Assembly (NCBI GenBank): GCA_020631735.1
Contig: CM036197.1
Location: 43,695,880-43,759,879, forward strand
Length of the DNA stretch: 64,000 nucleotides
Reading direction: 5' to 3'
Source: Saccharum officinarum
Taxonomy: Eukaryota > Streptophyta > Magnoliopsida > Poales > Poaceae
Under the pieces are notes generated by a model, which saw nothing but the letters and a program-made list of their open reading frames with translations, was not told the DNA's origin and searched no databases. This document shows positions 58,227 to 64,000 of the stretch, one piece after another. A program made the position numbers and the translations under genes. The stretch's first letter is position 1. Each line of letters starts with the position of its first letter.

Positions 58227-58834
58227 GTCCTTCTCCTACTCACTCCTCGGTTCTTGGGCTCTTGGCTAGAGAGTTTGGTTGGTGTGATGATCGCTGATGA
58301 CTCGCAATAGTGTTGTGAGGTCGTGTGATGCTGTGCTGTGCTGTGGTGAGCTGGGGGGCCGGTGGACGGGTTATATACCGGAGGGAGGGTGGCCACGAGG
58401 AGCGGGTCGGCGGAAACAGGTGGCCGCGGACGCTGGTTTCCCTGGATACCGGGGGCTCCGATCTCACTCTCCCTACTTGTTTACGTTACGCCGCAGAGGC
58501 AGAGATGTACAGATCGCTTTCTCCAGTCTCCACACCGGCCCAGTGGGTCACTTACTGTCTTAGTCTTGTTCCGTGATGTCATAACGCATCTCTGTATCAC
58601 TGAATCTAGACTGCTTGTGCTTTACATTGTCCTTTCGGTTTTTTACCACATGGGTTAGCTGATTAAACTAATCCGTTTCTAACGCAATGAAGTGCATGGA
58701 TTAGCTGCAGATTTTTACCACATGCTCATTGACGAGGACGAGGAGTGACGGCGAGAGCGACGTTGCGGGATTGCTGGACAACATGCGACATGGTTTCCAG
58801 GATACCATGGGCTGTTTGCTGATGCAATTCAGAC

Positions 58835-60269
58835 ATGTTTGGTTACAGAACCTACCAGACCACCGATCAAACACGCCCTTTGTGCAACCGGATTTGCTGG
58901 CGTCCCAACGCTGCCGCGCACGTAAGAGAGCCCGTGCCTATCTGTTTTCACGCGCCGGACCTATTTCGCCTGATGACTGTCGCACGCGCACACAGAAAAC
59001 CCACATGGGTCCCAGTCGCTTGCACGCCTGTGCAGGCCCCACACAGTGACCCACGGCGGCATCCCAGTAGCAGCGGCAGGCGTCTGCAACACGTAGGTCC
59101 CATTGCAACATGTGCAACATCTCCGACCTACTTTTGCGACATCCAGATAAAAACACTTACAACATACGTCTGAAATAGCCGAAACACTTGCAACATATGT
59201 CTAAAACACCGGAAAACACTTGAAAGCTATTGTAAAAACATATGCAATATCCCTATCTACTTTTACAACATCCAAATGAAACACTTAGAACATATGTATA
59301 AAACACCTGAAACATACGCTTGCAACATGTATGTTATGCAACATCCAGATGAAACACGAAACATACGTTTAAAACACCTGAAACATATGCTTCAACATGA
59401 AACATACACTTACAACATGCGTATATAGCCATTGCAACATACGCAGCATCCAGATGAAACACATAAACACATACATTGAAACATCTGAAGCACGACATCG
59501 CCGCGCAGCCACGGCCTACCTTACGGGGAACTATGGTAGCCAGCAAGCAGCACTTGAGTGTAATGGAGAGCGAGGATGGAGGCGAGCGGGCGGCTCGGCG
59601 CGGTGGAGAGAGGAAGGATGGCGCCAGGTAGGCGCCCAGGCGCACCCCAGCGGTTGTCGGGCCACGTCGGAATCCGCGGCAGCGTAGGCTTGACGGCGAG
59701 TCGTGGCACCCTCAACGAGCGGCCCTCGCGGTGGAGGCAGCAGCAGCGGTCAGGCAGGTGCGGGACAGGACGCGGCGGGCTGGTGCTGTGCCCGCAGCAA
59801 GGCACCCCCGCCCTAGAGAACGTCGCGGCGAGCGACCGTGCGCTAGAGAAGGCGAGCGGCGAGCGACGCGGCGGGATCTACCGCGGCGATCGATGGCTTG
59901 GTGCGGCGGTGAAGAATGCCACGATGGGTGAGCGATGACCCAAATTGAGGAATCGGCGTCCAGCAATTGTTTTTTAATAGAGAAGCGCGGGCCTGTTGGA
60001 CCGGTTCGTTGCATAGGCCGGCGAAGCCGCCATGTCGCGCGTCCTACATGGAGCATTTCAGTTATGCAACACACACCGTGCTGTGGGCATGTGGCTTGTG
60101 ATTGACAGCTTCTGAAATAACTGCGTTTACGTACGTATGCAATCAAATTTTACTTGTCTGGCAGTGGTTCATGAACAACTTCCCTGCTTCGGCCTATGTC
60201 CTCTTGCCGTGACAGGGATGATATCACCCTTTCCCTGCCATGGTCTCGTTTGTCATATAACAACCGTCG
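58835..60269. repeat. Degenerate AACATCCAGATGAAACA repeat region (copy B)
   Basis: Equivalent of 33870-35304, essentially unchanged. Confidence 0.55.
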
Positions 60270-60282
60270 ATTATTGCAAAGT

Positions 60283-62004
60283 CTTTTTAATAAAGAAATA
60301 TGAAAATACTCTAGCCTTTAACATACACAAATGAATGATTATAGCCGTTCACAAGACACAAAGGACTTAAACCCAAATTGGCCAAAAGACATTACACATG
60401 GCATACAACATAAACTAGGATAAGGAATTAGCCCTCTGTATCCTGCTTTTGTTCCGCCAACCAAACTTGTTAATACTTCAAGCACCAAAATCTCCAAAGC
60501 ACGACAACTTTCTCTTAATGATGATCTCTCTTCCTCTTTAAACAACTGAGACTAGTGACCGATCCAGTACGTCCTTCTAAAAATAACCACAATGCCGAGC
60601 ACATAGCCACCACATCAATTAAAATTTGTGTTCTCAAACATGATGAAAAACTCACCAACCATGATATTGAAAATGAATTGTATTGCATTCCAATAAGTTT
60701 CGCAATGTAACAATAAAAAAGAGGTGTTGGATGGTTTCATCCACATTAAAAAAACAACACTCAGTACAACATGTGTCTAACCTCTTTTTATTAAACTATC
60801 TTTAGTCAAGATGGCCCTTCTGTTAAGGTACCAAACGAAAAATTTGATCTTCAAAGGCATCTTAGACTTTCAGAACAAAGTTTTCCCTAGAAGTATGTCA
60901 GTACTCATAATATTCTTATATAACAACGGTACTGAGAAATGACCTTTCTTATTAAATTTTCACGCAAACTCATCCTCTTTCTCGATCATTCAAAGACATT
61001 TGTACTATTGAATCCACCAAATTATGCCAATCTACCAACTTATCACATGTCAATGCCCATCTAAACACAACATTTAAAGGCGTTGTACTTAGCACTTGCA
61101 AGACCGCGGCACTTTTCCTTCTACTATTTTATACAAAGAAGGAAATATCTTCATTAAAGGTTCGTTTCCTAACCAACAATTTTCCTGAAATCTAGTTTGG
61201 TTATCATTGTTGACCTTGAATTTACCCTTTTGTATAAAACTGGTCTTTGACATCCATAAGTCCTGCCCAGAAATGCAAGTCTCCCAGTTTTTTAACCACT
61301 TAAGATAGAGTCTTCTTCTTGAGATATTCCTGTTACGGACATATTGCCATAAACCATCTTCATTTTAAAGCTTTAAAATCCATTTGCCTAGAAGGCACTT
61401 ATTTTGAATTTCCAAGTTCAAAATCCCTAGACCCCCAATACACTTTGCTTTGCATAAAGTGTTACACCTAGCAAGCCTGTACTTCTTCTTATGTTCATCA
61501 CATTGCTAAAAAAATCTGGATATGTAATAATCTGGCTTTTTAAGGATTCCTTTAGAGTTAAGAAGAAGGATGACATAAACATTAGGAGGCTTTATAAAAA
61601 TGACTTGATTAGAACAAGTCAACCACCCACCGACAATAATTTCCCTTTCCAACTAGGGAGCTTCTTCTAGAACTTTTGTTCAATTAGCATCCAATATTTG
61701 TTCATAATTTTGCGATAATGCATTGGTATGTCTAGATACCTAAAGGGAAAATTTCCCTCTTTGCACCCAAACAGTTCAACGTAATCCTTACTTAAGTCCT
61801 TAGCATTACCAAAGCAAAAAAGCTCATTTTTATGGATATTTATTTTAAGACCAGATAACTTCTCAAATGTACATAATACCATCTTCAATTTTTTGGCCTC
61901 ATCCAAATCATTTTCTATGAATAGTATAGTGTCATCTCTGCGTGTTGAAGGATAGAAAGGCCTTCGTCCACCAGGTTTGGCACTACCCCTGAATTGTCCA
62001 CTTA
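60283..62004 (-). mobile_element. 5'-truncated LINE (copy B)
   Basis: ATTATTGCAAAGT at 60270-60282 and 62005-62017. It has the same length (1722 bp) and RT remnant (61667-61906) as copy A. Confidence 0.9.
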
Positions 62005-62639
62005 ATTATTGCAAAGTAGAGAGTGCCAAACGGAAATATAGGCCGTGCTGTTGCTTTGCTTCACCACAAAAACAAGCAGAGTTTTTTTCCCTAAAAACTT
62101 GGACGCCATGTTCATGTCTAACTGAATTCTGTTAATTACATTAATGTGGACTAGTTAAAGGTGTGCGAGGTTGGCACGGGTAGGCCTGAAATGAAGCTTT
62201 AGGACACCATTTTGGTTAGTCATAGGCTCATTTCCCCCTCTGATAACAAACCACCAGCGCGATTTATGCTGTAAAATCTACTGCTGTCATTTCCGCCGCT
62301 GCTGTGGGTCAATGGACATCAAAGTACAGTGTTCAGAATATGAGGTTATCGTTTCATATCTGCGTTGAGCGATTGTTTCTGCTTTAATTAGCACACCGAA
62401 GCATCGAATTCAAACCCCCTACAAACTCTTGTCAAGGCAGAGGATTCATAGAAAACACAACAGCAGAAGCATGCATATACTCGGATGGATGAACCGAAAG
62501 AACTTTTCACCATCATCATCTGCTCGTCATATATTTACAACCACGAGGACGAATCGACCGGCCAAAGCGGCCATGTCCCAAGCCAAAGTTCGGTTGCTGA
62601 AACCATAAAGCTGGAACAGACCTAGAGGACCTATGCTGC

Positions 62640-62891
62640 CTAATTAGGGCCCCAGCAGCTGAGGTACATGATCGTCCTCATCCCCTCCTCGGCCTTGTCC
62701 GCTCTCCTTCTCTCCGCCGGCGCCGGCGACAGCTTCTTGTCCTGCGCGAAGCTGGGGGCGTTGGCCTTGGCGGTCCGGTGGAGGGACCGCAGCGCGTAGT
62801 TCCAGCGGCAGAGGCCCGCCTGGTCCTTGAGCGCCTCCACCGCGCCCACGCTCATGGCCACCATCGACGACGCCTTCGCTGTGCCCGCCAT
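62640..62891 (-). CDS. WIP gene 6 (copy B), 83 aa
   Basis: The protein is identical to the one at 37675, again only 87 bases from the stop codon of gene 7 and without a promoter of its own. Confidence 0.85.
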   Translation of the reverse strand: MAGTAKASSMVAMSVGAVEALKDQAGLCRWNYALRSLHRTAKANAPSFAQDKKLSPAPAERRRADKAEEGMRTIMYLSCWGPN

Positions 62892-62978
62892 GTCCTCCTC
62901 CTTCTCTTGCTTGGAGATTAGCTTGCTTGGCTTGAGAGGATCGCTGAAGAACAAGACAAACGCCAACTGTGTCTATGG

Positions 62979-63242
62979 CTAGTTAGGTCCCCAGCAGCTG
63001 AGGTACAGTCTCATGACAGTCCTCATCCCCTCCGCGGCCTTGTCGGCCCGCCTCTTCTCCGCCGCCGGCGGGGCCAGCTTCTTGGCCTGCGCCGCGAAGC
63101 TGCTGCGCACGTTGGCCTTGGCGGTCCGGTGGACGGACCGCAGCGCGTAGTTCCAGCGGCAGAGGCCCGTCTGGTCCCTGAGCGCCTCCACCGCGCCCAC
63201 GCTCATCGCCACCATCCACGACGCCTTGGCCGCACCTGCCAT
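62979..63242 (-). CDS. WIP gene 7 (copy B), intact, 87 aa
   Basis: Full-length KANVRSS-subtype DUF3774 protein: [60 protein letters not shown] and [15 protein letters not shown]. Two extra residues (RL) precede the YLSCWGPN end, unlike all other members here. Intact because the C run at about 63024-63030 has one base more than in copy A. TATA at 63359-63366 and TGGTTT at 63424-63429 upstream. Role inferred from family: wound and hypoxia response. Confidence 0.9.
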   Translation of the reverse strand: MAGAAKASWMVAMSVGAVEALRDQTGLCRWNYALRSVHRTAKANVRSSFAAQAKKLAPPAAEKRRADKAAEGMRTVMRLYLSCWGPN

Positions 63243-63358
63243 CTCCTTCCTGGTCTAGTCTTCTCCTTCTCCCTCGAGAGAGCGGTCACTGATCGCTTGT
63301 AGCAAGTGAGGTTGCTTGATGCTATGTTGAGGTGGAGAGGCGAGCCGGGGCGGGCGGC

Positions 63359-63452
63359 TTTATATGTACGGGCGGGCGGCGGGAGGCCAGGGCGGCGCGG
63401 CGGAAACGGGTGGGCGCCGACTCTGGTTTTCCTGGATACCGGGGGCTCTCGC
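63359..63452 (-). promoter_or_regulatory. Promoter of WIP gene 7 (copy B)
   Basis: CATATAAA TATA box on the gene strand plus the TGGTTT-containing GGTTTTCCTGGATACCGG block, as in copy A. Confidence 0.6.
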
Positions 63453-64000
63453 TCACTGCCTGCGCCCTGCGGGCTGCGGCTCGCTTTCTTGCACGCCGGC
63501 CCAGTCGCCCACTTGACTCGGGTTTGTCCTCCGGCCTCCGCGTCGTCGTGCGCAGAGACAGGGACGCGTGCTGCGCAACCGCAAATAGCACGGGATGCCA
63601 CGGCACTGTGCCACTGCCACGCATCGTCGTCTTCTTTGCATTGTACCTGGACTGTTTGGGATTAGAGAATAGAGATGGGCACTTCGTAGCGGCGGACGGT
63701 GGTAGTAGTTTTATCAGATATGTGACGGCCGGCTGTGCTTTGTCTTGATTTCAGCAAACAAGACGAGGGATCCTAGCTTGTAGCGATCTGTAAATATAAT
63801 CTTGAAATCCATCGCGTGGAATGATGAGCAAGATTCTACGGATCAATCGAGGCAGCCGTCCAGGAATCTTCTCGCGTGCTTTCGTGATCGTCGATGTTTA
63901 TTAAGATAATCCATCCGTTTTTAACACGCTGACGCGGAGTCACATGGGTTAATGGGATAGCTGGAGATTGCGTTATTGTTACCGCACCGCACGGTGCTGG

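Larger units (their letters stand above)
40366..64000. repeat. Segmental repeat, copy B (23.6 kb)
   Basis: Near-identical repeat of 15410-39034, reaching the window end. Indels are densest in the first ~700 bases (40366-41000), next to the gap, then become rare. Confidence 0.95.

Overview
The window is plant nuclear DNA, most likely from a panicoid grass (sorghum, sugarcane, Miscanthus or Panicum type). Reasons: single-exon plant wound/hypoxia-response genes, grass-type Tourist and Stowaway MITEs, Ty1/copia retrotransposons, a Mutator-like element with a plant MuDR DNA-binding domain, an L1-type LINE, and GC-rich genes set in AT-rich, transposon-filled spacers. The species cannot be fixed from the sequence. 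There is no sign of bacterial or organellar DNA.

The host-gene content is a tandem cluster of DUF3774 'wound-responsive family' (WIP-like) genes. All lie on the minus strand, are about 81-87 residues long and intronless, and end in the family signature YLSCWGPN. Left of the assembly gap there are eight loci: 7503, 9313, 18562 (exon split by a MITE), 30961, 33011, 37675, 38014 (one-base frameshift in this copy) and 40003 (indel-rich, at a contig end). Each promoter has a TATA box 100-150 bases from the start codon. About 40-60 bases further upstream is a conserved block with TGGTTT (AAACCA on the gene strand), the GT core of the maize Adh1 anaerobic response element. A second copy lies several hundred bases further out. 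Several upstream regions (about 3918, 4786 and 27355) survive without any gene next to them.

Layout. 1-7000: MITEs, a 51-bp minisatellite and gene-less WIP upstream regions. 7000-10060: genes 1 and 2. 10060-12319: MITEs and unassigned DNA. 12325-18296: a Ty1/copia element with about 510-bp LTRs. 18420-19740: disrupted gene 3. 19745-26814: a second Ty1/copia element with 826-bp LTRs, one carrying a nested hAT element. 26820-27833: an orphan upstream unit. 27834-30376: a MULE deletion derivative with hairpin-rich terminal inverted repeats. 30380-33700: genes 4 and 5, a diverged duplicate of the gene 1-gene 2 block. 33860-35300: a degenerate short-repeat region. 35318-37039: a 5'-truncated LINE. 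37675-38276: genes 6 and 7, only 87 bases apart. 39235-40265: a further unit with gene 8.

A run of exactly 100 N (40266-40365) follows. From 40366 to the window end the sequence repeats 15410-39034 almost base for base (about 23.6 kb), including every transposon and its target-site duplication, differing mainly by small indels. The simplest reading is two overlapping contigs or two haplotypes laid end to end, not eight plus six independent genes; a very recent tandem duplication is the alternative. The second-copy features are listed with their differences, because several frame breaks exist in only one copy.
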